Assembly: GCF_021010565.1 (NCBI RefSeq)
Contig: NZ_JAJNAY010000001.1
Span: 1-64,000, forward strand
Length of the DNA: 64,000 nt
Direction of reading: 5' to 3'
DNA from: Chryseobacterium turcicum
GTDB taxonomy: Bacteria; Bacteroidota; Bacteroidia; Flavobacteriales; Weeksellaceae
The notes beneath the pieces were generated by a model. The model did not search any database, was not told the origin of the DNA, and saw only the letters and a list, made by a program, of their open reading frames with translations. Positions 1 to 6,479 of this stretch are shown here, in pieces. Position 1 is the stretch's first letter. Every line of letters starts with the position of its first letter. The position numbers and the translations under genes are program-made.

Positions 1-918
1 TAATCTTTTGCACGAAGCCATTCATACTTTATTTTTCGCCAAAGAATTTCAATAGAATTAAGATGTGGACTATATTTTGGAAGATAAAAAATTTCAATAT
101 CTAACTTCTTCCATTTTGAAATTTGGGCTTTAAATTCCTTAGAATGATGTATCCGTGCATTATCTAAACAAATAACAGTCTTCTTTGTGATTGTTTTTGA
201 AAATTCATCAATGGCCTGAATTACAAAATCAGAAGTTATTTTTCCAATATGATGACGCTGAAAAAGATTATTATTCTTAGACATCATCCCAAAAACATTG
301 ATTCTTTTACTGTGCCTGGGTATAATTTTTACATTTACATTTTTTTGTTGCCAATGGTAAGAAATGGAGGGAGTTAAAGAAAATCCGCTCTCATCAGCAA
401 AGTATACATCCAAATAATCATCTTTCGTCAGACTCATTAAACTCTTCAATTGCTCTGCTTTCAATAGATATTCTTCTTGATTTTGTAGAGGCTTGAGCCA
501 ACATCGTATTCTTTTCCAGACATAATCTTTTTTTTAGAAAGATTTTTAGCATTCTTTCTGTAACACGTTCTGAAAGATTTTCATTGATAAAACAGGTCGT
601 TTCTTTCACAGAATCTCCCTGATCTATTTTATCCAAAATACATTTTTCTTCTTCTGAAGAAAATGAAGAAAAAACATTTATCCTTCCTTGTCCCTTTTTC
701 GTATAAAGGCCTATAAACCCTTTATCTTCATACGATTTAATCCATGAATAAACAGCTCTGATTTGTACTGAGAAAATATCCGAAATCTGCTTTGCTCTAA
801 TGCCATTATGATTCATGATCAAACTTTTGGCACGGTCTCGAACGAAAGAATTTGGATGGTGGCTGGACATCATTTTCAAGGTTGCCTTTTCATTTTCATT
901 TAAAACTATAAATTTCAT
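1..918 (-). pseudogene. IS630-family transposase, frameshifted, cut by left window edge
   Basis: Two overlapping minus-strand frames together make one IS630-type transposase. The first (418-918, 166 codons) carries an N-terminal helix-turn-helix (about residues 40-75, RAKQISDIFSVQIRAVYSW). The second runs from about 527 to the window start and carries the DDE catalytic core: ADESGF at 387-398, DNARIHHS near 164, and NSIEILW near 50, giving the three acidic residues. The frames join naturally as LKKDYVWKRI if one A is dropped from the A8 run at 528-535; as read, the first frame drifts into an unrelated tail. The cause may be programmed slippage, real decay or a base-calling error. The 3' end lies outside the window and the inverted repeats could not be placed with confidence. 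Confidence 0.88.
528..535 (-). other. A8 slippage/frameshift site in the transposase
   Basis: The minus strand reads CTA then a run completing eight A, followed by GATTATGTC. In the upstream frame the codons are CTA AAA AAA AGA; the conserved continuation K-D-Y-V-W needs GAT in frame, which requires one A fewer or a +1 shift. The family is known to include members that need frameshifting, so a functional role cannot be excluded. Confidence 0.6.
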
Positions 919-962
919 CCTTTAAAGTTGTAAAATATTGACGAATAATTAGAGTGTACTAC

Positions 963-1337
963 TTAATACCCGCTACTACCATTAGTTACGAAATTTCTCC
1001 AAGCTTTTACTATTTCTTTAAAATCTGCTGTAGGCAAACTATAGTCAGGTGTAATATTTGGATTTAGATCATAAGCTTCCATATCATGGTATATCTTAGT
1101 TAAAGTATAAGAAATTGTTATAATCTGTAAACTCTGTGTAGTATAAACTGTTTCTCCCTGTTGAGATACATTTGAACTGAGGTTTATTACTTCTAGTAAA
1201 TGATCACAACCAATGATACTTCTAAAAGTAGCAATAATTGAATCTAAAGAATAACTTATAGAATGCATGAATTTAATATTAAAACCATGAATTTTTTTTA
1301 TTCCAAAGGTTACCTTATAATCTGTTAAAGTGTTCAT
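963..1337 (-). CDS. Small immunity-like protein, paralogue 1 of 4
   Basis: A 124-aa soluble protein with no signal peptide or membrane segment. I do not recognise the family by name. Three paralogues lie at 3083, 3667 and 4251; all share ITDYK or LTDYK near the N-terminus, a central C-D residue pair, and a C-terminal block with LPTADF, then EIVKAWRNFV. Expansion of short, diverging paralogues beside YwqK-like genes is typical of immunity genes left by polymorphic toxins, so an immunity role is inferred and not shown. Its C-terminal tail (NGSSGY) differs from that of the other copies, just where the IS630-associated sequence begins. Its central part is nearly the same as that of the paralogue at 4251. 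Confidence 0.75.
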   Translation of the reverse strand: MNTLTDYKVTFGIKKIHGFNIKFMHSISYSLDSIIATFRSIIGCDHLLEVINLSSNVSQQGETVYTTQSLQIITISYTLTKIYHDMEAYDLNPNITPDYSLPTADFKEIVKAWRNFVTNGSSGY

Positions 1338-1349
1338 AATATTTTTACT

Positions 1350-1424
1350 TTAAAGCTCTGGCCAACAAGCTGTTATTTTATTTATATAGCCATAATTCCC
1401 TCGCTGCCAAATGAATCCTTTCAT
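1350..1424 (-). other. Mini-ORF or gene tail running out of the hairpin towards paralogue 1
   Basis: A 24-codon minus-strand frame starts inside the conserved hairpin (ATG at 1422-1424) and ends TAA at 1350-1352, 12 nt before the start of the immunity-like gene at 963-1337. It ends GYINKITACWPEL. It may be the C-terminal stump of a gene, perhaps a toxin, that once sat upstream of the immunity gene; it may also be chance. Confidence 0.3.
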
Positions 1425-1429
1425 GTGAC
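1406..1429 (+). repeat. Conserved accessory-region hairpin, copy 1
   Basis: Imperfect stem GCCAAATGA / TCATGTGAC around the conserved loop ATCCTT, followed by eight T. The stem differs from the other copies, and several changes are paired (ATGA/TCAT against ACGA/TCGT). Similarity to copy 4 (5502) continues about 50 bp further, through AAGTCCAAATT and the T-rich stretch to about 1475. It has the form of a plus-strand terminator, yet no plus-strand gene precedes it. Confidence 0.75.
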
Positions 1430-1883
1430 TTTTTTTTAAGTCCAAATTCTTTCAGAAAGTATTATTTTTATAAATATATACAATGATGAGTTGAAATTCC
1501 ACAATTCTGAAGGTTTATACTTCATAAGTTTTGCTATCGTAGGTTAGCTCGATGTATTTATCAGAAATGAATATAAAGAAGTTCTTTTTAAAACCTTACA
1601 GTTTTCCAAAAGAAATAAAGAATGAAAATACAATATAATAGACTATTCTGATGAAAAAGGTTTATGGGAAAATATAGTGGTTTTTAGAATATTTGATTTC
1701 TAAGATAACTGAGCACACGAAAGGATTCGTACAGCTGCGGGGATTTCTCATATTTTATAACTTTTTGTATTTCTTTGCTAAGTTTACTCCTTTGTATAAC
1801 TTTAAAACATTCAAATTTTAATATTCTTTGTTTGCCTTTGCATCAAATAATAAAATATTTGTGAAAACGGACATTCATAAAAA
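1430..1883. other. Gene-free stretch with decayed frames
   Basis: No intact gene is visible. On the plus strand a short frame from ATG 1567 (MNIKKFF...) stops and is followed in another frame by readable codons (DYSDEKGLWENIVVF) up to about 1694. On the minus strand an open stretch (about 1741-1830, containing KVIQRSKLSKEIQKVIKYEK) runs into hairpin copy 2. These look like gene remnants, but none can be assigned to a family. Confidence 0.4.
1713..1735 (-). repeat. Conserved accessory-region hairpin, copy 2 (reverse orientation, eroded)
   Basis: Read on the minus strand this gives GCTGTACGAATCCTTTCGTG, so the loop and inner stem match the other copies while the outer stem has mismatches. No T-run follows. 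The minus-strand flank AATCCCCG(C)AGCTG is shared with copy 3 at 3011, which makes these two a sub-type. Confidence 0.65.
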
Positions 1884-2230
1884 TTAATAATGCTTAAGAA
1901 AGTTCAACCACTCTAAGCATAATGCTCTAAAATCTTGTAAAGAACATGTGAACGGATACTTATTTTGGGCATCTTCGTCCCAATACTCTACTCCATTTGG
2001 GGTAATAAAAGCTATATCATCATATTTATTTGTAAGTCCAGAATCGTTTATATGATTATATTGTCCAGCGATTACCAAATTTAAATTTTCAATAATTTCT
2101 TCCAAAATTTCAATTGATGTAAAACCTGAAATGTGAGCCATATCCCAATCCGAAGTTTCCACATCTTTAAAGGTATAGCCATTAACGTTTTTTTTACGAA
2201 TTTAATACCTCTTTGTTCTAATATTCCCAT
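1884..2230 (-). pseudogene. Small immunity-like protein, frameshifted at an A8 run
   Basis: The 3' frame (1884-2162, GTG at its first possible start) encodes 92 residues and ends with FTCSLQDFRALCLEWLNFLKHY-type sequence. It extends upstream as KNVNGYTFKDV, while an ATG at 2228-2230 opens MGILEQRGIKFVKK in the next frame. One extra A in the A8 run (2188-2195 on the plus strand) joins both into a 115-residue protein. The C-terminal pattern, an acidic loop followed by DF, a hydrophobic residue and then W-x-x-F, recalls the LPTADF...WRNF block of the neighbouring paralogues, so a distant relation is possible. Function is unknown; an immunity role is suggested by context only. Confidence 0.65.
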
Positions 2231-2281
2231 AATATTTTTTTTAATAATCAGCGGAGGAGTATTACATTTTTGCTAAAATAT

Positions 2282-2644
2282 TTAATCTAACAAATGGTAT
2301 TTTTTAATAATCTTATTATAGTTTTCTTGAGAAATTAATATATACGAATCAGTCTTATTACCATTTACATCGTATTTATTAAATGCAATACTATTTTGAT
2401 TACTTGTAAAACATAATGTTTCTCTTTTAATATTTCCGTTAGAGTAATATTGATTAACCCATCCCATAGTAATCCCATCTCTAAATTCTTCTTCAGATTC
2501 AATATTTCCATTCGGATGGTATCCCAAAACTGCATATCCTGTAAATAGCTGTCCATTATAAGCTAATAATTCTTCGGCTGTATGATTCGCTTCTACTAAG
2601 TCATCAAAATTTACTCTTATTTTTTGTGGTTGTTTTAAAGGCAT
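2282..2644 (-). CDS. YwqK-like (MORN-type repeat) protein, copy 1
   Basis: A 120-aa soluble protein with two or three short repeats of the YwqK/MORN type: GQLFTGYAV, YHPNGNIESEEEFRDG and YYSNGNIKRETL. Proteins of this type are often labelled toxin-antitoxin YwqK-family antitoxins; the label comes from gene neighbourhoods and says little about mechanism. The start ATG (2642-2644) lies 5 nt downstream of the stop of the 2650-3015 gene, so the two are probably co-transcribed. The second copy at 5604-5966 has the same MxLKQPQKIRVNFD start and the same kind of partner gene, so the pair was duplicated as a unit. Confidence 0.8.
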   Translation of the reverse strand: MPLKQPQKIRVNFDDLVEANHTAEELLAYNGQLFTGYAVLGYHPNGNIESEEEFRDGITMGWVNQYYSNGNIKRETLCFTSNQNSIAFNKYDVNGNKTDSYILISQENYNKIIKKYHLLD

Positions 2645-2649
2645 TTTTT

Positions 2650-3015
2650 TTAGTTTAATAAAATCATTTTAATATCTCTAGTAATTAAACAACAATCATA
2701 ATATCGTGGGAGAACCTGTGATTTTCTAAATTTTATAGTATATCCTAGAATACTTTCAAAAATTCGATCATCCACATTAAGTTCTTTTCCTTCTAAATCC
2801 CACAATAAACGATTTAATGACCGTACTTCACCATGCAAGCCAAGAAAACCTTCTGCTCTTTCTAAAAGTAATAAATCTGTTTTTGCTTGCTTCAAATTTA
2901 AAATTTCTAAATGAAATTCTACTCTTTCCAATATTAATGGATGCATTGATTTGCCATCTGCTTCAAAATGATCAAAAATTTCCTTAATATTATCTTTATT
3001 TTCATGACTGGCCAC
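2650..3015 (-). CDS. Unrecognised small protein beginning inside a conserved hairpin
   Basis: 121 codons, no signal peptide, charged and probably helical. The only start that keeps the full frame is GTG at 3013-3015, inside hairpin copy 3, and the frame stays open through the hairpin to a TAG near 3049. The gene may therefore have lost its original 5' end, or translation may begin at an internal Met (ATG near 2946). A decayed paralogue at 5985-6237 aligns with it from the VEFHLEI segment to the C-terminal DIKMI. It sits directly upstream of a YwqK-like gene in both places, suggesting a functional pair. I do not recognise the family. Confidence 0.6.
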   Translation of the reverse strand: MASHENKDNIKEIFDHFEADGKSMHPLILERVEFHLEILNLKQAKTDLLLLERAEGFLGLHGEVRSLNRLLWDLEGKELNVDDRIFESILGYTIKFRKSQVLPRYYDCCLITRDIKMILLN

Positions 3016-3034
3016 ACGAAAGGATTCGTGCGGC
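3011..3034 (-). repeat. Conserved accessory-region hairpin, copy 3 (reverse orientation)
   Basis: On the minus strand this reads GCCGCACGA, loop ATCCTT, TCGTGTGGC: a nine-pair stem with one G-U wobble as RNA. It is not followed by a T-run in that direction and lies at the first codons of the 2650-3015 frame, which argues against a simple terminator here. Confidence 0.8.
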
Positions 3035-3082
3035 AGCTCGGGGATATTCTAAAAGTATATCATTTGCAGAATTTAATAAAGT

Positions 3083-3463
3083 TTAGGTTAATAATCCACT
3101 ACCATTAACTACGAAATTTCTCCAAACCTTTACAATTTCTCTAAGATCTGCTGTAGGCAGAATATCACCAGGAGCAATATTTGGGTTTGCATCATATTTA
3201 TTTACATCATGATACAATTTAGTTTCAGAATAACCTATTTTTAACATTTGTAATCCTTGCGTATAAAATAAAACATCTTCTGATTGTGGAGGATTATCAA
3301 GGACAGCGTTAATCATTCTTATTAAACTATCACAACTAGTTATTGTTCTAAATTCAAAAAAGATAGCATCTAGAGATGGACTAGTCGAAGACATTAGTTT
3401 AAAATTCTTCTCATGAATTTTTCTAACTCCAAAACTTATTTTATAATCTGTTATAATACTCAT
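3083..3463 (-). CDS. Small immunity-like protein, paralogue 2 of 4 (tandem unit A)
   Basis: A 126-aa paralogue of the 963-1337 protein (MSIITDYKISFGVRKIH, then LPTADLREIVKVWRNFV). It is the first of three units repeating every 584 bp. It differs from paralogue 3 mostly in the middle third (residues about 18-65), while both ends and the flanking DNA are nearly constant. Diversity limited to the centre of a small protein is what one would expect if that part binds a variable partner. No signal peptide. Function inferred from context only. Confidence 0.78.
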   Translation of the reverse strand: MSIITDYKISFGVRKIHEKNFKLMSSTSPSLDAIFFEFRTITSCDSLIRMINAVLDNPPQSEDVLFYTQGLQMLKIGYSETKLYHDVNKYDANPNIAPGDILPTADLREIVKVWRNFVVNGSGLLT

Positions 3464-3666
3464 TTTAATTATTTAACTCAAGTTTCCTATGTATTACCGG
3501 TGTTTGATTTGGTTTGATTTTTTTGTGTTTGGAGTGATATTCTAAAAATAAGTTCTGCAAAATAATTAATGTTGTATTTTATGAAGATAAGCATCAGGTT
3601 GTAAGTCTTTTATCTTTTCTCTATTTTCTTTCATCTACTTATATCACTTGCAGAATTTAATAAAGC

Positions 3667-4047
3667 TTAGGTTAATAATCCACTATCATTAACTACGAAA
3701 TTTCTCCAAGCTTTTACTATTTCTTTAAACTCTGCTGTAGGCAGAATATCACCAGGAGCAATATTTGGGTTTGCATCATATTTATTTTCATCATGATACA
3801 ATTTAGTCTCAGAATAACCTATTCTTATCATTTGCAATCCTTGTGTAGGAATGAAAAAATCTTCTGATTGTGGAGAGTTATCAAGTCTAAGATCAATTGC
3901 ACTTAATAAATCATCACAACTAGTAATACTTCTAAATTCAAAAAGAATAGCATTCAAAGATGGTCTAGTTGAAGATATAAATTTAAAATTCGTGTTATGA
4001 ATTTTTCTAACTCCAAAACTTATTTTATAATCTGTTATAATACTCAT
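3667..4047 (-). CDS. Small immunity-like protein, paralogue 3 of 4 (tandem unit B)
   Basis: 126 aa, the closest relative of paralogue 2. The first 17 residues and the C-terminal part from NKYDANPNIAPGDILPTA onward are almost identical, with substitutions concentrated between residues 18 and 65. It ends NDSGLLT, as paralogue 4 does. No membrane segment or catalytic motif is visible. The spacer upstream is nearly the same as that of unit A, so the copies probably share the same promoter type. Likely an immunity or antitoxin-like protein by context. Confidence 0.78.
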   Translation of the reverse strand: MSIITDYKISFGVRKIHNTNFKFISSTRPSLNAILFEFRSITSCDDLLSAIDLRLDNSPQSEDFFIPTQGLQMIRIGYSETKLYHDENKYDANPNIAPGDILPTAEFKEIVKAWRNFVVNDSGLLT

Positions 4048-4250
4048 TTTAATTATTTAACTCAAGTTTCCTATGTATTACCGATGTTTGATTTGGTTTG
4101 ATTTTTTTGTGTTTGGAGTGATATTCTAAAAGTAAGTTCTGCAAAATAATTAATGTTGTATTTTATGAAGATAAGCATCAGGTTGTAAGTCTTATATCTT
4201 TTCTCTATTTTCTTTCATCTACTTATATCACTTGCAGAATTTAAAAAAAC

Positions 4251-4628
4251 TTAGGTTAATAATCCACTATCATTAACTACGAAATTTCTCCAAGCTTTTA
4301 CTATTTCTTTAAAATCTGCTGTAGGCAAACTATAGTCAGGTGTAATATTTGGATTTAGATCATATGCTTCCATATCATGGTATATCTTAGTTAAAGTATA
4401 AGAAATTGTTATAATTTGCAAACTTTGTGTAGGATAAATTATTTCTCCTTGTTGAGATATACCTAATCTACGGTTAATGGCTTCTAATAAATTATCACAA
4501 TCAATAGCATTTCTGAAATTAACAATAATTGAATCTAAAGAGTAACTTATAGAACGCATGAATTTAAGATTAGAATCATGAATTTTTTTTATTCCAAAGG
4601 TTACCTTATAATCTGTTATAATACTCAT
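4251..4628 (-). CDS. Small immunity-like protein, paralogue 4 of 4 (mosaic unit C)
   Basis: 125 aa. Its first eight residues (MSIITDYK), upstream flank and last residues (NDSGLLT) match paralogue 3, while almost everything between (VTFGIKKIH, ITISYTLTKIYHDMEAYDL, NITPDYSLPTADF) matches paralogue 1 at 963, 3 kb away. This is the pattern left by gene conversion or recombination in the conserved ends. No signal peptide. The role is inferred to be the same as for the other copies, with a different partner specificity. Confidence 0.78.
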   Translation of the reverse strand: MSIITDYKVTFGIKKIHDSNLKFMRSISYSLDSIIVNFRNAIDCDNLLEAINRRLGISQQGEIIYPTQSLQIITISYTLTKIYHDMEAYDLNPNITPDYSLPTADFKEIVKAWRNFVVNDSGLLT

Positions 4629-4744
4629 TTTAATTATTTAACTCAAGTTTCCTATGTATTACCAGTGTTTAATTTGGCAAGTAATTTTTTTGTGTTTGGG
4701 GGAATGATTGTAAAGATTAACCAATCCCCTTCTATCCTTTAAAA

Positions 4745-5389
4745 TTATGTTGGAAGTATTGGATTGAACGAATGGAAAAAATGATGCTGATTCCATGGAA
4801 ATTTAGCCATAATCTCAGAATTTGCTATAAATTCATTTAGTGTATAATCATCATCATAATAAAATATTTCATCTATGGTATCGTCATCATTATACCAGAA
4901 CTTTATATTCGGAATATTTTGATTACCAAACTCATATGCAAAAATGCTCGGATCTCCAAAAAACCGTTTTCTCTTATTAGTATATAATCCAGTAGCATGA
5001 TCTAAATGACAATTCGCTATTTCCCTATTTCTATTATCAAAAACTGAAATACCTTGGTCTTGCAAGATTCCTTTACGATATGTCATATAATCCCATTTCA
5101 CATCTCCATTGTTATTTGCTTGCTTATGATGATAAAAAATCCAGAATCTTCCCTTAGAGCCTATTCCTATATGATTATTAATAACATCATTTAAATTATC
5201 TGTTGGCGAAATAAAAACCTCACCTCCATACTGTTCAACCATTTGGGTTTTAGGATTTTTAAAAAATTTATCTATTTTTAACACTTTATTTGTTGCGTCA
5301 TCAAGAGTTAGGTGATTAAATTCAGGTAGCATTTCTAATTGTTGAAAATTTACTTCCTGATTATTCTCGTTTGTGTATTTTACACCCAT
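4745..5389 (-). CDS. Unrecognised 214-aa acidic/aromatic protein, possible immunity protein
   Basis: A soluble 214-aa protein without signal peptide, rich in Asp, Asn, Tyr and Phe (FWIFYHHKQ, FWYNDDDTIDEIFYYDDDYT). I do not recognise a domain. It lies in the same strand and cluster as the small paralogous genes and directly follows a readable gene tail (5398-5481) that ends TAA nine bases before this gene's ATG, so it may be the immunity gene of a lost upstream toxin. The start (5387-5389) is the only good ATG. Confidence 0.6.
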   Translation of the reverse strand: MGVKYTNENNQEVNFQQLEMLPEFNHLTLDDATNKVLKIDKFFKNPKTQMVEQYGGEVFISPTDNLNDVINNHIGIGSKGRFWIFYHHKQANNNGDVKWDYMTYRKGILQDQGISVFDNRNREIANCHLDHATGLYTNKRKRFFGDPSIFAYEFGNQNIPNIKFWYNDDDTIDEIFYYDDDYTLNEFIANSEIMAKFPWNQHHFFHSFNPILPT

Positions 5390-5397
5390 TTTACCAT

Positions 5398-5481
5398 TTA
5401 ATTTATTTTTGAAGAGTCTAAATATGGCTTAAAATCATATTTAACACCTTCTTTTACAATATCAAAGTTATTTTTTTTAAA
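5398..5481 (-). pseudogene. C-terminal gene stump upstream of the 214-aa gene
   Basis: A 27-codon open frame on the minus strand (containing FDIVKEGVKYDFKPYLDSSK) ends TAA at 5398-5400. It is closed upstream by TGA at 5482-5484, but a second readable frame (EEIAFDL) reaches hairpin copy 4, and one more A in the A8 run at 5471-5478 would join the two. It looks like the end of a gene cut at the hairpin, conceivably a toxin C-terminus. This is weak evidence from a short frame. Confidence 0.35.
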
Positions 5482-5501
5482 TCAAAGGCTATTTCCTCGT
5501 T

Positions 5502-5525
5502 GCCGCATCAATCCTTTCGTATGAC
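5502..5525 (+). repeat. Conserved accessory-region hairpin, copy 4
   Basis: GCCGCATCA, loop ATCCTT, TCGTATGAC, followed by a T-rich tract. Several stem mismatches, loop fully conserved. The flank CTCGTTGCC is shared with copy 5, and the downstream 50 bp with copy 1. No plus-strand gene precedes it. Confidence 0.7.
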
Positions 5526-5603
5526 TTTTTCTTTTAAGTCCAAATTTTCTCAGAATGTATTATTTTTATCTTTATAAAAATATAGTTTTTAAAATTGAAA
5601 TAA

Positions 5604-5966
5604 CTATACTAACAAATTAAATTTATTAACAGACTCATTATACATCTCTTGAGTTAACATCTTCATTGATTTAATTAGATTTCCGGTTTGATCATATTCA
5701 TTTAATAATATTGAATTTCTAGAATCCCAAACACAAAGCTTTTCACTCATTAAATTTCCATTTGGATAATATTCATTGATCCAACCCATTACCTCTCCAT
5801 CTCTATACTCTTTTTCATATGATACATTTCGATCTGCAAAATAATCTAATACAGCATATCCTGTAAATAGTTGTCCGTTATAACCTAAAATCTCTTGTGA
5901 TGTATTCGATACATATTCTAAACTATCAAAATTTACTCTTATTTTTTGTGGTTGTTTTAGTACCAT
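5604..5966 (-). CDS. YwqK-like (MORN-type repeat) protein, copy 2
   Basis: A 120-aa paralogue of the 2282-2644 protein with the same N-terminus (MVLKQPQKIRVNFD), the same GQLFTGYAVL repeat and a YYPNGNLMSEKL repeat. Soluble, no signal peptide. It is preceded by a decayed copy of the 2650-type gene, so the whole two-gene module was duplicated and this copy lost its partner. Divergence between the two YwqK copies is spread over the protein, suggesting an old duplication. Immunity or antitoxin function is the usual label for the family and is not proven here. Confidence 0.78.
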   Translation of the reverse strand: MVLKQPQKIRVNFDSLEYVSNTSQEILGYNGQLFTGYAVLDYFADRNVSYEKEYRDGEVMGWINEYYPNGNLMSEKLCVWDSRNSILLNEYDQTGNLIKSMKMLTQEMYNESVNKFNLLV

Positions 5967-5984
5967 TTTTTTAATTTAATCGTA

Positions 5985-6237
5985 TTGTTTTAATATCTCC
6001 TGTAACAGAGCAACAAGTATAACATCTTTGAAATACTTAATCTTTTCCAAATTTTCTTACATATCCTAAAATATCCTTTAGTAAATCATCAACTATTATA
6101 GGTCTATTTCCTTTTAAATAATGTAATAGCCTATTAAATAATCTTAATTTCAGCATGCACAGGTATTTCTCCAGTTCTTTGCAGTATATTACAAGATGCT
6201 TTTATTGATTCAAATGTATATATTTCTAAATGAAATT
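5985..6237 (-). pseudogene. Decayed second copy of the 2650-3015 gene
   Basis: Minus-strand translation in changing frames aligns with the intact 121-aa protein: EFHLEIYTFESIKASC, then NRLLHYLKGN, then VDDLLKDILGYVRKFGK, then a segment matching YDCCLITRDIKMI. Stops (near 6150 and 6055) and at least one frame change prevent expression. Its 5' end stops abruptly at the flank of hairpin copy 5, removing the first 30 or so residues present in the intact copy. Confidence 0.7.
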
Positions 6238-6245
6238 CTCTCGTT

Positions 6246-6269
6246 GCCGCACGAGTCCTTTCGTATGGC
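6246..6269 (+). repeat. Conserved accessory-region hairpin, copy 5
   Basis: GCCGCACGA, loop GTCCTT, TCGTATGGC, then six T: a strong terminator shape in the plus direction. Immediately to its right comes the first copy of the WYL gene promoter region, exactly as at copy 6. Confidence 0.82.
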
Positions 6270-6323
6270 TTTTTTAATTACAACTCATCAATATTAAAAA
6301 CAAATTCCAAAAAAAACAAAACA

Positions 6324-6338
6324 CGACACCGTTTGTCG
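6324..6338. promoter_or_regulatory. Palindromic operator-like site, left copy
   Basis: CGACA-CCGTT-TGTCG, a perfect 5-bp inverted repeat with a 5-bp centre, 12 bp upstream of a TATATTTG -7-like box (6350-6357). The same arrangement stands before the intact WYL gene at 7776. Confidence 0.5.
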
Positions 6339-6375
6339 CATTTACCACATATATTTGTGTTAGAAAACTTTACAA

Positions 6376-6465
6376 ATGAAAAAAGATTTTTACCTTACAA
6401 GATATGCCCTGATCATTAAGAAATTAGAGAGCTCCGGTGACATATTCACAGATGGAAGATTATAA
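6376..6465 (+). pseudogene. Truncated duplicate of the WYL regulator 5' end
   Basis: The ATG at 6376 opens MKKDFYLTRYALIIKKLES exactly as in the intact gene at 7828. A 2-bp deletion (AGCGCTCC to AGCTCC) then shifts the frame and TAA follows at 6463-6465. Similarity at DNA level persists to about 6462 and then stops. It is a stump left by duplication or insertion. Confidence 0.85.
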
Positions 6466-6479
6466 TTTCGTCTAAGCAA

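Larger units (their letters stand above)
3083..4680. repeat. Three tandem 584-bp units, each with an immunity-like gene
   Basis: Gene starts and stops of the three paralogues are spaced by exactly 584 bp (3083, 3667, 4251). The spacers 3464-3666 and 4048-4250 are each 203 bp and differ at only a handful of positions. The third unit has lost similarity upstream of about 4680. Each spacer holds the same 36-codon minus-strand frame (3487-3594 and 4071-4178); since the copies are recent, its conservation proves nothing. Confidence 0.9.
6241..6462. repeat. Left copy of a ~220-bp direct repeat (hairpin, promoter and WYL gene start)
   Basis: This segment matches 7681-7918: hairpin with T-run, an A-rich spacer (moderate similarity), then near-identity from the palindrome at 6324 through the first 22 or so codons of the WYL gene. 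The pair flanks the DUF2931-type lipoprotein gene. Confidence 0.88.

Noticed and set aside
2282..2644. Calling the YwqK-like genes antitoxins of a classical toxin-antitoxin pair
   Set aside because: The family label is neighbourhood-based; no toxin gene is adjacent, and MORN-like repeats do not show neutralising activity.
3487..4178. 36-codon ORFs in both tandem spacers as real genes
   Set aside because: The copies arose from one recent duplication, so sharing them is trivial, and the few differences between them change amino acids.
6324..6338. Small CRISPR-like repeat
   Set aside because: The CGACACCGTTTGTCG palindrome occurs only twice, 1.45 kb apart, as part of a larger duplication; there are no spacers.
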